A stretch of DNA of 64,000 nt from Macquaria australasica. Taxonomy: Eukaryota; Chordata; Actinopteri; Centrarchiformes; Percichthyidae. Of this stretch, positions 51,640-63,340 are shown piece after piece (position 1 is the stretch's first letter; each line of letters opens with the position of its first letter). The position numbers were made by a program, and so were the translations under genes. The notes under the pieces are model-generated. The model saw nothing but the letters and a program-made list of their open reading frames with translations. It was not told where the DNA came from and ran no database searches. Where the stretch lies: NCBI GenBank assembly GCA_005408345.1, contig SEMN01000648.1:202971-266970 (forward strand), in the 5' to 3' direction.

Positions 51640-52550
51640 GAGAGGGCGAAATCATCAGTTTGGTGGCCGGGACTCTCGGCAGAACTCAAAAACTCGGTGA
51701 TGTCATGCCATACTTGCCAAGAACAAAGGCGGGCTCAACAAAAGGAGCCGCTGATCTCTACACATCTGCCTGATCGCCAAGAATTGGCCTCGACCTCTGC
51801 GAACACAACAAAAACAACTACCTAGTCATATCTGACTACTATTCACGGTTCCTTGAGGTGCTTCACTTACCATCCACTACCAGCACTCAGGTTATTCAGA
51901 GACTCAAAGCAACCTTTGCGAGGTTTGGGATCCCAGATGAAGTGGTGAGCGACAATGGCCCTCAATTCTCCAGTGCAGAATTCCAAGAGCTGGCAAGACA
52001 GCTTGACTTCAGTCACACCACGTCGAGTCCTCACCATCCTCAAGGAAACGGTCATGCGGAGAGAGCAGTACAGACTGCAAAGAGAATCCTCTGTCAAGAA
52101 GATCCACTAATAGCCTTGATGTGCTATAGATCAACTCCCTGTGCCACCACGGGAGTCAGTCCAGCAGAACTCTTGATGGGGAGAAAAATTAGAACAACAC
52201 TCCCCACACTGGAGAAGAATCTTCGACCCAAATGGCCTAACAGGAAGACGGTTAGAGAAAAAGATGCTGGTGAGAAGGCGAAACAAGCTTTCTATTACAA
52301 CCGCCGTCACGGAGAGCCAGACCTCTTCCACCGCTTCGACCAGGAGATGCAGTCTTCATCAAATTGGATCAGGAAAAGGTCTGGGAGACACCAGCTGTCG
52401 TTTCAAAGGAAAGTGTCACTCCGAGGTCATACCTCATCAACACATCGCAAGGAGCTGTGCTGAGGCGGAACCGCCGCCATGTCCGGGCAGATCCGTCTTC
52501 ACGACCTGCCCAAGTCGCCCAGGCTGGACCCGTAGACAGACACTGAAGTG
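51640..52550 (+). pseudogene. Integrase region, frameshifted
   Basis: The zinc-binding end is partly present (VWWPGLSAELKNSVMSCHTC, from about 51656), but the His-His half is missing. The catalytic core continues in another frame: first Asp in LDLCEHNKNNYLVISDYY (about 51789-51842), second Asp in VVSDNGPQFSS (about 51940-51972), Glu in GNGHAERAVQTAK (about 52041-52080). At least one frameshift near 51780-51790 separates the pieces. The frame breaks again near 52300. Confidence 0.9.
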
Positions 52551-53001
52551 TCAATCATATGGCCTTTGGGGGGGAATTGGGGCAGACAAGACTGGGGGGA
52601 AAAAAAAAATAAAGAAAAGAAATGAGAGAATGGAAAGAAAAGGAAAGTTTGCTGATTGCATCGTTCAATTTCTAACATTGATATTGAAGTGCCTTGGTCG
52701 AGTTTATGAGTGAAATAAATGTTGCAATATTTGATAAGATTTGGGACAAAAGAATTTGCATTTTGAATTAGATCAGACATGATTACAGTTTACTGCACGT
52801 TAAGTTTGTTTACATGATTATCTCAGTTGTAGGAGGAATGTTTACAGGGTAAATATGTTTACTAGAGAAGTGACATTACCAACATACTTCGGTTACAATT
52901 AATATTTACGAAGAAGGCGACTTAAAATATTTTCTGGCTGGTTTACTGTTTATTATTGTGTGTTGTACACTGTAAATGCACTTTGTGTTATTGGAAATAA
53001 C

Positions 53002-53032
53002 AATTAAAAAAAAAAAAACAGGGGGGGTAAGA
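53002..53032 (+). other. Polypurine tract of the Ty3/Gypsy element
   Basis: An A-run followed by aacagggggggtaaga ends immediately before the TG of the 3' LTR. This is the usual place for the plus-strand primer. Confidence 0.7.
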
Positions 53033-53233
53033 TGCCATACATGTTTGATATGAGACAGTGGTGTTGATGGTCACAGCAGTTGCGACAGTTGCGCTTTACG
53101 GGGGCAGACCTGATGTTTTGGGGCAGTAAGAAAACCCCGAGAAGGTTGTATGGCGTGGTGAAGACCTGTCTGTTTGATGCCGACAATAAAGAAGTGTTAA
53201 AACGGAAATAAGCCGCCCCTCGGTCATTCTACA
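53033..53233 (+). repeat. 3' LTR of the Ty3/Gypsy element
   Basis: 201 bp, TGCCATAC... to ...TTCTACA, paired with 48911-49113. It is followed by the duplicated AGAAC. Confidence 0.93.
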
Positions 53234-53238
53234 AGAAC

Positions 53239-54075
53239 ATACCATTAGCCTACTACCATTGTAAAGTCTGGATCGACTGGCCCTTTATTAACTAGTAGCC
53301 TAATAACACAGCCAACAAGCTGAAGTAGTCATCTTTACGATTTACAGAAACAAAGACATATTATTATACACCTCAGGTCCCAAATGAACTGGGAGCTTAT
53401 TAAGGGTGAGAAGAAGCTGGGCCGGAGCGGCAATGTCGCTTAGCAACCGTAACCAGGCACACCGGGTTTACCCACCAGCTGCAGTATTTTAGCCATTGTG
53501 TGCACATTTAACAACGTTTTACAAGGTTCTTGTTTTAAAAACAAGTTAGCTGAAGACTGAGTTTTTAAACCAACCTCACAGAGATAAATAAATTAGCTAA
53601 AACTAGCTAGACGACAGATTTACGCTCGCTTTAAAAGTTACTTATGTTATATCTAGCTACGTTCTTACACAATATAGAACTGCGGTGTCCATTCACAAGT
53701 GGGCCTAACATTTAAAAAGTTGACATTGAAAAGAATCAGTGCCTGAGTATATGCTAATTATACAAATCAAGAGTGCGCAGGCCTAGAGACTGCAAACCAT
53801 CATGTTAAAGCCAACAGGTGAGCAAAACTCATGCACGACCACAGAGCCGAGCGTTGAGGCATCAGAAATCCAGGACCAAGCTAAAAAACGCTCACAGTAT
53901 GAAGAGGGTCACTCTTCTTTCTTCATGGAAGCAATGAGGTCAATGTCCAGGCCGTAAAAAAGTCCAGCTGCACAAACCAGAACTCATCTCCCGGGGACCA
54001 CGTTAATGTTTTTAATCAACTTCACCTGACTGCCCTTCAGCTTTGGCGTGACGTAGGAGCCCAATTAGGCTGCCT
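53239..54075. other. Intergenic, no recognised feature
   Basis: AT-rich sequence between the Ty3/Gypsy element and the decayed LINE. No gene was recognised. Confidence 0.45.
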
Positions 54076-55860
54076 TTCTTCTTCTTCTTCTTTTTAATGG
54101 AACCGGGCTCATCATTATCGCCACCCAGAAACGGGTTTACACAGGCACAAGGAATTGGTATTTTGGTGCATAACGGTCACAACAAACATAGTAAGAGAAA
54201 AAAAAATATATATATATAGTACTGCAAAAAGAAAATGTGAAATTTACAATAAAAAAATATGAAAAAAAGATGTGAAATATATGTTTAAAATGAACAGAGA
54301 TGTACAGTGTTTAAAACGAAGGATGAAATGTGCAAAATATTGACCAGGGAATGTGCAAATGTTCAGTATAAATAAAATGTGCAATGTGCAAAATAATAAT
54401 CCAAAGATTTGCGTTAATGTAAGACTTTGGCAGGTTGAATTTCTTACATCATCTGCTGTGACTCCCTGCAGCTCTGTATTGTTACATAATTCTTCTATCC
54501 TTGTTATCTGTCCTGCGTCTTGTGAAGACATGCTTCAAAACTCAATTTCCACAACTGTTTGCAAAGACTGTTTTAAGGTACATGTGATTAATCCCTTTAT
54601 GTTCCAGTTCCTTCCTAAATACTGGCTGTCATTTGCATATTTAAGACAAACGAAGAAGCTTTCCGATGAGGTGTAGAGATTCATTTAGTTTAGTATGTCC
54701 CAGTCTAACCCTACTAATCAGACACTTTTCTTTCCTACTTTCCACAAGTGACCTTCCTACTCCTACTGTTTGCTGGATCTGATACAAATGCCTTTCTTTA
54801 AGATCTCCATCCCATAACCTCTGACACTGCGTCTTTTGGTTTCTGCCTTATTTATTGGTATTGCCAACTGTACTTGATTTGCTTTAACTCCATTTCTGGC
54901 AAGATGATCTACTGTTTCATTCCCTTGAACGTCAACATGAGCCATAAAAACTGTACATCAATTCCTAACCTAATAATTCTTTATAAAGATTGCAACATTT
55001 CTTAAAGAACATTCTGTCTACATCTTGAAGAAGTTTGTTTGAGACTAGCCAGGGCTGCACTTTGAGTCTGAGCAGGGTTTGATTTCCTCTATCCACAGCA
55101 GAGCAAATTAAACTGCCATCATTTCAACTGATTATCCTGTCAGTTGTTCTCTGTCACTTTAGCTTTCAACTCTAGAACATTAAAATGCACAACTTGTTTT
55201 ACCATTATCAGGGTTACTTATACAGCAGGGTTACTTATACCTGAAATGTTTTAATCCTGGTTCACTTTCGAAAGTGCTTTGCATGGTTGAACCAGGATTA
55301 AAACATTTCAGGACTGCAAAGAGGCAAATAAAATCAGACAATTAAAATAATACAACAATAAAATGGAATAAAATATCCAACATAAACAAGATAAAAACAA
55401 CAATAAAACAGATAAGACGTGTGCTAGCATTAAAAGCTTTTTTTTTGTTTTGTTTTTTAAAGAAAAGGTTTTGAGGTTTTCTCTGAATGCATCTCTGCTT
55501 GAATATACTCCAATATGGAAGAATCTATTATTGACTGAGGTAGTAACCTCATCTTAATTCTTTAGTTATATCTGAAATAATAAAAACACTTCTGTTTAAA
55601 AGTTTTTTTGTGGCCCTGCAGATTTGTTCAGTAATTGATCATTCATTGATGGCATTATAGTTAAAGAAGCATTTCCCCAACTTCCACTTGACTTGACTGC
55701 CCCCCAACACAAACACAAATGCTTGAGTTTGAATTCTGTCCAACCTTTATAGGGAAGTACACCGACCCAAATATTATACAAACATAATCTAGAGCTGACC
55801 TAATTAAAGCAATATGAATATTGCTCCCCAAGCAGTGCACATCAAGCAACTCATAATATT
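54076..55860 (-). mobile_element. Decayed non-LTR retrotransposon (I/Jockey-like), minus strand
   Basis: On the minus strand a reverse transcriptase C-terminal motif reads ALIRSALDYVCIIFGSVYFP (around 55850-55740), then continues in another frame. An RNase H-like segment follows at 54763-54945 (MAHVDVQGNETVDHLARNGV, cf. the VxGNExxDxLAK motif). A (GAA)n tract on the minus strand near 54076-54100 may be the 3' tail. Frameshifts and stops mean no intact protein. Exact ends are uncertain, and the clade call rests on the RNase H after RT. Confidence 0.65.
55240..55312. repeat. Perfect 25-bp inverted repeat with 23-bp loop
   Basis: Arms at 55240-55264 and 55288-55312 are exact reverse complements (ctgaaatgttttaatcctgg on the left). 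The loop holds a smaller palindrome, ctttcgaaag. It lies inside the decayed LINE region. Confidence 0.95.
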
Positions 55861-56520
55861 CAAGACTATTTTACATTCATCTTCTATTTTGCCAGTATGA
55901 TTTTTTTTTCCATGTGACCAACACATCAAACCACATTCCTAAAAATGTCAGTTTTAATTTTCCCTAATCTTTGACCATGTTTCTTGACTTGAGATTTTTC
56001 TAGAGACCCGTTTTCAACTTCAAAGATGGCTTCCTATTGTAAGGCAAACTTAAGGGTGGAACAGTCCTTTAATTAGTGGTCTATATAATGTAAAAATAAG
56101 GAAATGCCTGTCACAATTCCCTAAAGCCCAATTTGACGTCTTCAAATTAATCTTTTCTTCAGCAAAAAGTCCAAAAGCCAAAGATATTCAGTTTAATACC
56201 ACAAGAGAATTAGAAAAGCTGGCTTCAATTAATGTTTGGTATTTTTGCCATTTAAAAAAAATGACAAACGACTTCATTATCAATAGTTGATTTTCTTTGT
56301 TAACTAATCCCTTAATTGTTTCAGCTTTTTCAACAAGTCTTTTCATTCTCAGAAAGAAAGGCAATAAGTTAATTTCCCAGATGCTCAACAACGGCCCAAT
56401 GACACAACGTTGGGCTTGGTGAGTCAGGGGTCTAAGAACATAAACCATCTGATCACACGGAAATTAAATTGAAACGTGGGTCATAGTTGACGAAAAAAAA
56501 CCCTAGATTCTTAAGATCAG
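55861..56520. other. Intergenic, no recognised feature
   Basis: AT-rich. No gene or repeat was recognised between the LINE remnant and the presumed end of ccdc71. Confidence 0.4.
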
Positions 56521-56521
56521 T

Positions 56522-56527
56522 TTTATT
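56522..56527 (-). terminator. ccdc71: Candidate polyadenylation signal of ccdc71 (AATAAA on minus strand)
   Basis: TTTATT on the plus strand reads AATAAA on the minus strand, within ttttattgaacaaaaa, which looks like a transcript 3' end. Between here and the ccdc71 stop there is no other gene, so a 3' UTR of about 2.7 kb is plausible. Nearer signals (for example about 58698-58703) are alternatives. Confidence 0.4.
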
Positions 56528-58089
56528 GAACAAAAATGTTTTCAAAGATCATGTAGGAAATACAATATTATACAAGTGTTGCACAAACAAGACTAACAGA
56601 AAGAAGATCTAGAAAAGGGAATCATCGGTGGTGAACATGACTGCATACAGACAGATCAAAGACGGGCGTGTAGGAACCGAGACTCTTCCAGAACGTGAAA
56701 TTCACCAGAATAGAGAGAAACTCCTCCAGAACAGAGACGTGGAAATCTGTAAAGCCGACCACCAAACACTGATGTGGTCTTGTTTAAACAGGGCAACATA
56801 TTGCTAAAGTCCTCACCTGATGGTGGTTTAGTTTGTTTCTTTTTTGTTAAAAAAGGAAAATAAAAATACGTTTGACAAAAAAACAAAAAAACAACACACC
56901 TTAAAATCAAGGTCCGCTCACTGGCTTTTTCTACAGCTTTCATCCACATTTAATGGTCAGTAAAAGCTCCAGAAAAAGCTAGTAACTGGACTATGAGTTA
57001 AGATTTCTGTTAAGTACTGTTTCCGAGGTAGAAAACAAACTTATTTTAATAATGCATTTGTCTCGTGGAATGTGGTTTTTGGCCAAACATGTCAAACAAA
57101 CCTTTTCGGGGAATACACACGAGTTTCTCACAGATAACATGAAAATGGATTCAAGTGGTTCCTCACAGTAGAAACCCTTTGGAGACGAGGCAGTTTGGCA
57201 TGCTCATCCCAACCTGCAGAGGGCAGCAGTGCCATCAGTCCCTCAGGGAATAACTCACAGGAAGTCACTGCTCTTAAATGCTCCAATCAGAACTCGAAAA
57301 TAAACAAGATGACATTCTTGTGCCAGTCATTTAATTCAGCACCAACGTTGCAAAGTTAGCACCTGTAGCAAAAACCAGTGTGGGTTCAAAGAAAGTCAAA
57401 CCAAATTTTAGAAATAATTTCAAATATTTTCTACATGCGGCAGGAAATAGAATATTAACAACTTTAATATTCAGGAACAGGAGACAATATAGCACTGTCA
57501 CTCTCAAAGTGCATTTCTTTTTAGTTTTAAGACGGTTAAAACAGTTTGATCACAGCTGAGGGATTCAAGAAACTATAAAGTAGATTTTGTTGGGCAATTC
57601 TCGTCATCAACTCCACAGAGACGAGTTCTGATGGGAGATAAAACTTTCTGATGCTGCAGTTTCAAATTTAAGTGGTCAGGAAACAAACAGGCCTGCAGCT
57701 CAAGTTAACAAATTTCAGCACAAACACATTTAAGATCAGAAACAAATGTCTTATATGACAGGACTCCAACTGACGAACAGTTTGTTGCCTGTGCAGTACA
57801 GAAATCTATTGGACAAAAGTCAATCTTGAGCAGCATTAGACCAGCAGCTGAAGGTCATTTCCCAGCCTGTGTGTACATCCTGGTGTTTTTGTATCTGGTG
57901 TGAAACATCTTAAACTTATGGAGGTGGACCAGGGCCATAACATGGGATAGAAACATTTTGAGGGAAAATTAATTCTGAAAATACACTCTGAAATTAGTTA
58001 GAAATGTGTAAAAACAGGATTCTGAGATCAAGTTTAATAATGAGAAAATGTGAGAAAACTGAAGCAACAATTCTTTATTGAGATTATTA

Positions 58090-58185
<96 letters not shown>

Positions 58186-59208
58186 AGAATTCTCAATGTT
58201 TTCCCACAATTAAGATTTAAAGATTAATCTCAGAAGTCAAAATGTTTATAAAAAGGCCCAAGTCCTCTTCCATATTCGTTTTCAGCAGTTGCTTTCATTG
58301 ACTCATGTTTTGTCACTGCAAGACATTAAATCTTCCCAACAGTCAAAAATACTCTATAAGTCTTTTGTCTCCATGTGTGGATAAACTAAACCAAAGGAAC
58401 ACTTTGTGAAGGACTGTAGTTCAAACAAATCATCCAGGTATCAATCTCTCTCTGTATGGGCCGCGGGTTTGATTCCCTGCTGTACTCGCTCCCAGAGCCT
58501 TTCTGATTTCCAGTGGAAACAACAAAAATACAAAAAAGGAAGACAAACTAAACACTTTTCTCTTTTTCCCTCCTTTTGTTTAGTTCATATGTTTTGCTGG
58601 GACCAACCAACCACCACGTCTGCTTGTCTGAAGATCCGCTCTGCTCATCCACCAGTTGATCTGGGCGTCCAATGGGATCGTTCTGTCCCACCACTAGCTT
58701 TATTTTCTCCTTCTTTCCAGTGGAAAAATAGGCCACCGCAGAGTGACAGCACTGTTATTAAGCGCTACAAGTAAAAAATACTTTTAATAAACAAAACGCA
58801 GCTATACTTCAAATGAGTTATAAATACTCTTCGAACCACACCAACAACGGCTAGCAGCTGGTCAACTCAAAGCAGTATGATGGTTGGTTGAAGTGTTGTG
58901 CAACTACTAACAAACTACTAACAAACTAATGTAGACCATGAAAATGTGCCAGCATTTGGCCGATAGTCAATTCCCAGCCTGCTGGGAAAAGCATCACGTA
59001 ACTTCAAATGACTTTCAATCCCAAGTTCCTCTGTCAGGAACCAGAACTTCCACAGTCTAACTGCTCTACCTCCAACACTCAGCAGAGATCACAAAAACCC
59101 ATGTAAGACGTCTGCTATGAACAATGGGGCTCAGCCAGGTAGAGGCTAATGGATGTAAAACAGTAACATCTGCTAAAGGAAACAATGCGTGTGGGTTTGG
59201 GGGAATTG
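56528..59208 (-). other. ccdc71: Presumed 3' UTR of ccdc71, with (TA)n tract
   Basis: No coding frame of note. It includes the long (TA)n at 58101-58171. UTR status is inferred from position and the minus-strand AATAAA at its far end. Confidence 0.4.
58101..58185. repeat. (TA)35 microsatellite followed by T15
   Basis: An uninterrupted TA run from 58101 to 58171, preceded by tttattta and followed by about 15 T. Copy number is likely polymorphic and prone to assembly error. Confidence 0.97.
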
Positions 59209-60282
59209 TCACTTATTCTGGTATCTGAAGTCTCTCAGCACATGGTTGAGAGGTTGGATCTGAATCACTGGAGACAAGTTGACCTGTAGGATCTTCTGCG
59301 CTTTTCTGCGTGCCTCAGCCACCGAGCGAGAGTCATCCACCTTTATCACTTTCCATCTAAAACTGTTCTTGTCCTTCCAGCCATTTCTCTGCTGGGTCGG
59401 GTTCAGTTCCTTGGGGCCCCGACCATCCCTGTGGACGCCGTTACTCCTCCAGCCATTGCTGGTCAGCTCTGTGTGAGTCTCTGGAAACGCTCGGCCATTA
59501 GCGTAAAAGACAGGTGCAGAATCACCAATGAGGGCGCCGTCCAGTCGGATGGGACAGGACAGGCTCTTCTGGCTGAACAAGGCCACGGCTTTGGTGGGCG
59601 CCCCGCCACCATTCTGAGAAGGCTGCAAAGGTATTCCTGAAAGCGTTGGAGGATGCTGTTGCTGTGAAAAGGCAACAGACGGCGCCTCAGAGGACGAGTC
59701 CCAGGAAGTATGGATCTGGAGTCTGGCTGTGTGGAAACCAGACAGGCCTTCAATGTTGGTCAGTCTGAGGCAAGGCCGCACCTGCAGCGCCTGCGACACC
59801 TCTACAGTCCGACTGGGTGTCCTGCTGCAAATGATGGCACGATGGTCCACCAGCAGGTCTGGAGGGTGGACCCCTTGAATCCTGGGGTTGCTTCTCTCAG
59901 AGGTGTTCCAGGATGGGTGCACCTCTCTCTTCTTGGGCAGGGGCCTCCTTCCCCTCCTTTTGGCGGTAGGTCTGACATTCCTGTTAGGTGGCTTCAGCAT
60001 GTCTTCAGTCAGGGGCTGGTTTGTGCAGGACCGGTAGCCGTACACGTCCTTGCTGCGCAGCACGGTGGGCTTGTGGCCCTCCTCGCTCAGCTCCTGCAGG
60101 AAGGTGACCAGCTCCTCACTGCTCGAGAGGTCACGGGACATTGGGCTTAGGACCTTCAGAGCATCCAGGAGGACATTGTGCCCCGCTGACGAGATCCGGG
60201 ACCAGGAGTGAACCGCCCTCCGCTCTTCATTGGCGAATGCCAATGGCCGGCCAACCACGGGACCTTGCACCGCGTCAGCCAT
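59209..60282 (-). CDS. ccdc71: CCDC71 family protein (coiled-coil domain containing 71), 357 residues
   Basis: The function of this protein is not established. The N-terminal region (about 21-93) holds the family block RAVHSWSRISSAG, ending VLRSKDVYGYRSCT. The C-terminus (about 312-350) holds KVIKVDDSRSV..EARRKAQKILQVNLSPVIQIQPL, both as I recall them from vertebrate CCDC71. The middle is low-complexity and basic (RRGRRPLPKKR, about 108-120), which suggests a nuclear protein. The mammalian protein is longer (about 470) with Lys/Ala-rich repeats; these are absent here. The coding region is one exon. The start codon has a good context (aaaaacATGG). CCDC71L is the alternative paralogue, but the 3p21-type linkage to stab1 favours CCDC71. 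Confidence 0.85.
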   Translation of the reverse strand: MADAVQGPVVGRPLAFANEERRAVHSWSRISSAGHNVLLDALKVLSPMSRDLSSSEELVTFLQELSEEGHKPTVLRSKDVYGYRSCTNQPLTEDMLKPPNRNVRPTAKRRGRRPLPKKREVHPSWNTSERSNPRIQGVHPPDLLVDHRAIICSRTPSRTVEVSQALQVRPCLRLTNIEGLSGFHTARLQIHTSWDSSSEAPSVAFSQQQHPPTLSGIPLQPSQNGGGAPTKAVALFSQKSLSCPIRLDGALIGDSAPVFYANGRAFPETHTELTSNGWRSNGVHRDGRGPKELNPTQQRNGWKDKNSFRWKVIKVDDSRSVAEARRKAQKILQVNLSPVIQIQPLNHVLRDFRYQNK

Positions 60283-60294
60283 GTTTTTAGTCCT
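60283..60294 (-). promoter_or_regulatory. ccdc71: Probable 5' UTR end with splice acceptor, ccdc71
   Basis: On the minus strand tgtctgtattttcccggcag precedes gactaaaaacATG. The cag with a T-rich tract looks like an acceptor 10 bases before the start codon, so the gene probably has a non-coding first exon upstream. Confidence 0.55.
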
Positions 60295-62849
60295 GCCGGG
60301 AAAATACAGACAGCATTCAGTTAAACGAAATCACAGTAAGGACTGCTCAAGAACTAATACCAATAAAACAGAGTGATCATTATCACCATTTAATCATTTT
60401 TAGTCACAATGTTTTGTTATTTTTCAGCCTTACACTGTTCAACTATTTTTTTAGTTCCCATATGCTATTTTCCTGTTTATTTTACAACAAAGCAAGTGTA
60501 TGATGACAAACAAAATATGATAGTAGTATTTGGAAGTCTCACAGTGGTAAATGTATCTAAAAAAAAAAATATTATGAGATATTAACTGTACCTGCATGAC
60601 TGATCTTTAAAAACTGGTGGTTGCTCATGTAATGGGAGTAGGTCTAGATGAAACTTAAGTTGGTCTGAAGTGTCTATGATAAAACATTAGAAAACTATTG
60701 ACAAAAAACTGCTGTAATAACTCATGGGCCATAATGCATACTTTCTTTAAATACATTTTTATAGACAATGAAGAGACGTCAGAAAATGAGGGAAAGAGAG
60801 ACGGGTAATGACGTATAACATAAGTCAGGTCAGGGCTTTAACCCGGGAACCAGGGAATCCCACAAGCTCTTTTTAAAATGATTTCTAAGCAGATTGATGG
60901 ATGACATCGGAGATACTTCCATCACTGGAAGGAGTGATTTCCACTGATTCCTGCAATTAATTTGCTACAATTAGGTATGTGTATTTAAAATTTGACCATG
61001 TTATGCCTGAGAAGGGCTGAGAGATTGAGGCAAATTGTGTCAATCAGGAAACAAAAAACAATTACAAAACCATATGTTGTTCGCATCTGTTCAGCGTGCA
61101 TTATGTGTTCATAACCAAACAATCCTGTTACATCTCAGCTGGAGAGTGCTTTGGAACGTGGTAGCATTTTGTGCAAGTAGTGAATAAAAATGTACTTGTA
61201 AAATGTATCCACATTAGTGCACACATGTTCTAGGTTTGACTCGTCTTTCCTGAACATTTCTCTACCATCATCATCTCTGCTGGTTCTGGGTGCAGTGACC
61301 TTTTGACCCCTGACCTCCTTACTACTCGTTAAATTTGATCCAGAAACTGCAGCTTACTCTGCAGCTGAGATCACTGCAAGATGTTATTGATAAGAGCCGC
61401 TTGAATATAAAATGTCAACATGAACGTGTACTGCTGCAGCTGTGAACACACGCTGGAGATTTTTAATAGGTAGATTAATACTCGGGGGAGAAGCTAGTTT
61501 ACTGTCAGCTGCAGTGTAATCAGACACCTCACACAGCCAGACCAGCAGACATAGCGATTATAAAGTAACAGTAAAGCTCCACATCTGCTGGGAGAACGAT
61601 CCCAGCTGGCTTGTTACTCTGAGCTGACGAGCAGAAGCCACTGCGACCTTCTCTCATTTCAGCACCAGTTCTACACCTTTATACCCTTCATCTTAATGAG
61701 CCTCGTAAGCTACCATGGCAACCAGGACCTTTGGGACTGGAGAAACAACGCCCTGGGATCCTCTTCCAACAGAAAAAAAAAAAAGAAGAAAAACTTCACC
61801 TGGTAGTTTGTGGAAGGAAAATCCCAAAGATGGGCCAGATGTCTTCAGGATCTTCACCACACTCTAAGTACACTTCAATACTAAAAATAATTCAACCGAG
61901 TTAAGAGTTCAAATATGAATAGAGTTTACTGACAAATCAACAAGTATAGCAAACCGAGTCAGTCCATGGAGTAACTGCTAGTCAAAAGCACACATCTTCA
62001 CTTGTATACCCATCTTTACTCCTCCTTCTGTGGTCCTTATCTTAGAACCACCCTCCAACCTTGAACACCTTCTGTGAGTTTTCCCATCTGCTTCAGGCTG
62101 GACACAATTGTGTCTCTGTTTTTGTTACATTTCTGCTTGGCCAGTAAATAACTGTCAACTAAAGGTCTGTGCTATGAGATCAGCCCAGGACACCATCCCT
62201 CAGCTATAGGGTCAATTCAGGACAGTTCTGTCTGATACACTATTATTTCTAAGGGTCCGCTGTACTTAATAAAATAATGATTCAGAAAGATAGTACATAC
62301 ATCTTTAACATATGATCATGACTGGACCTGATAACCTAATCATCATCAATATGATTGACTGTTGCATAACACTGTAATATTGATTGACTTACTTGACCTC
62401 TCTGACCTGACACAATCCAATAACATATTAACATTAATATCTAGTGAATAAAATATCCAAATATTACATCCATCATGTTTATTTGCAGCACCAAAAACAA
62501 AAGGACATAGCGATTAATCAGAAACAAACCATGAAAGGAAATAGTAACGATTAAATTTATCTTTAGATGATCAATAGTTCTTCAAATAAATATTGCAGTT
62601 TTGAATCGTCCTTCCTTGTCAAATGCCAAACAGTCTTGCAATTAAAGTGTGCAAAGCTACAGTCTTAAGTATTTTACTGATCTTTCTTTGCCAGTTACAG
62701 GGGGATTATTTTCTTTTTGAGTATTAGTTCAAATGCATATTTACATATCAATGGTGCAGATTTATTATCGTTAGCTTCCCAGAGCTAAAGAAGTTTAGAG
62801 AAATCAAAATAAAGGTCCATGTTAACAGTAGCTGCCCTGTGAGACTAAA
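60295..62849. other. Upstream region/first intron of ccdc71, nothing recognised
   Basis: AT-rich sequence with no CpG-rich promoter-like patch that I can recognise and no supported gene. An A-rich run lies at 61771-61792. The first exon of ccdc71 may lie here or beyond the window. Confidence 0.4.
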
Positions 62850-63340
62850 GGCCTTTACACACTGGGGGCGTGACGAATAAACACGAAAATGCGAAATACT
62901 CGCCTGCGAATATTTCGATCCAAACTATTCATACCGACAGCAATGCAAATTTGCAATAGATGGACAGATTTGCGCCAGCTCATTCTTCAGAAAAATATAT
63001 ACGACACTAAAATACTGTATGCTCAAGTATCTTTGGGTAGTCTATGTGCAGTGCCCTGCAGGTATAAAGCTACACAGAGGGCCTCCCGTATTTGATTAAT
63101 GACGAGCCAAACCTGCTATGACACTGTTGCCTTGCTACCAACTATACTACATCCAAAAGTAAACTACATCAGCTACTCACTATCCTGCATCCGGCGATGC
63201 TGATCCACACGTTGTCCTTGAGTTCATTGTCTTTATAATTTGTGTCCTTTGTCATATAATACAGGGTGATGAGAAACAATCAACAGGTCCGCCACTGTTG
63301 TGACGTGCGATACGCATAATGTGATTGGCTGATGCCTTTA
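62850..63340. repeat. DNA-transposon-like repeat, copy 2, cut by a LINE insertion
   Basis: It starts near ggcctttacacactgggggc, runs through aatgcgaaatactcgcctgc, and then matches 6855-7070 block by block up to tgatgccttta at 63340, where L2 sequence begins. It is longer than copy 1 in the middle. The start gcctttacacac could be the left terminal inverted repeat (compare gtgtgaaagc at the right of copy 1). Confidence 0.65.

Larger units (their letters stand above)
48911..53233 (+). mobile_element. Ty3/Gypsy LTR retrotransposon, complete ends, inactivated
   Basis: The 4323-bp element has LTRs at 48911-49113 and 53033-53233, both starting TG and ending CA, and a perfect target duplication AGAAC at 48906-48910 and 53234-53238. 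Order inside: primer site next to the 5' LTR, gag with zinc knuckle, protease, reverse transcriptase, RNase H, integrase, purine tract. Integrase after RNase H places it in Ty3/Gypsy, not Ty1/Copia. No env-like frame follows. The frames are broken by an early frameshift in gag, a stop between gag and pol, a deletion at the RNase H-integrase junction and a frameshift within integrase. It resembles the K02A2.6-like/mag group, which is tentative. Confidence 0.96.

Noticed and set aside
52264..53032. Possible env gene after integrase in the Gypsy element
   Set aside because: The open frames here are short, lack a signal peptide, a membrane helix or a glycoprotein pattern, and overlap the integrase C-terminus in another frame.
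59710..60150. 146-codon plus-strand frame antisense to ccdc71
   Set aside because: It is a shadow of the ccdc71 coding frame; the minus-strand protein has conserved family blocks while this one has none.
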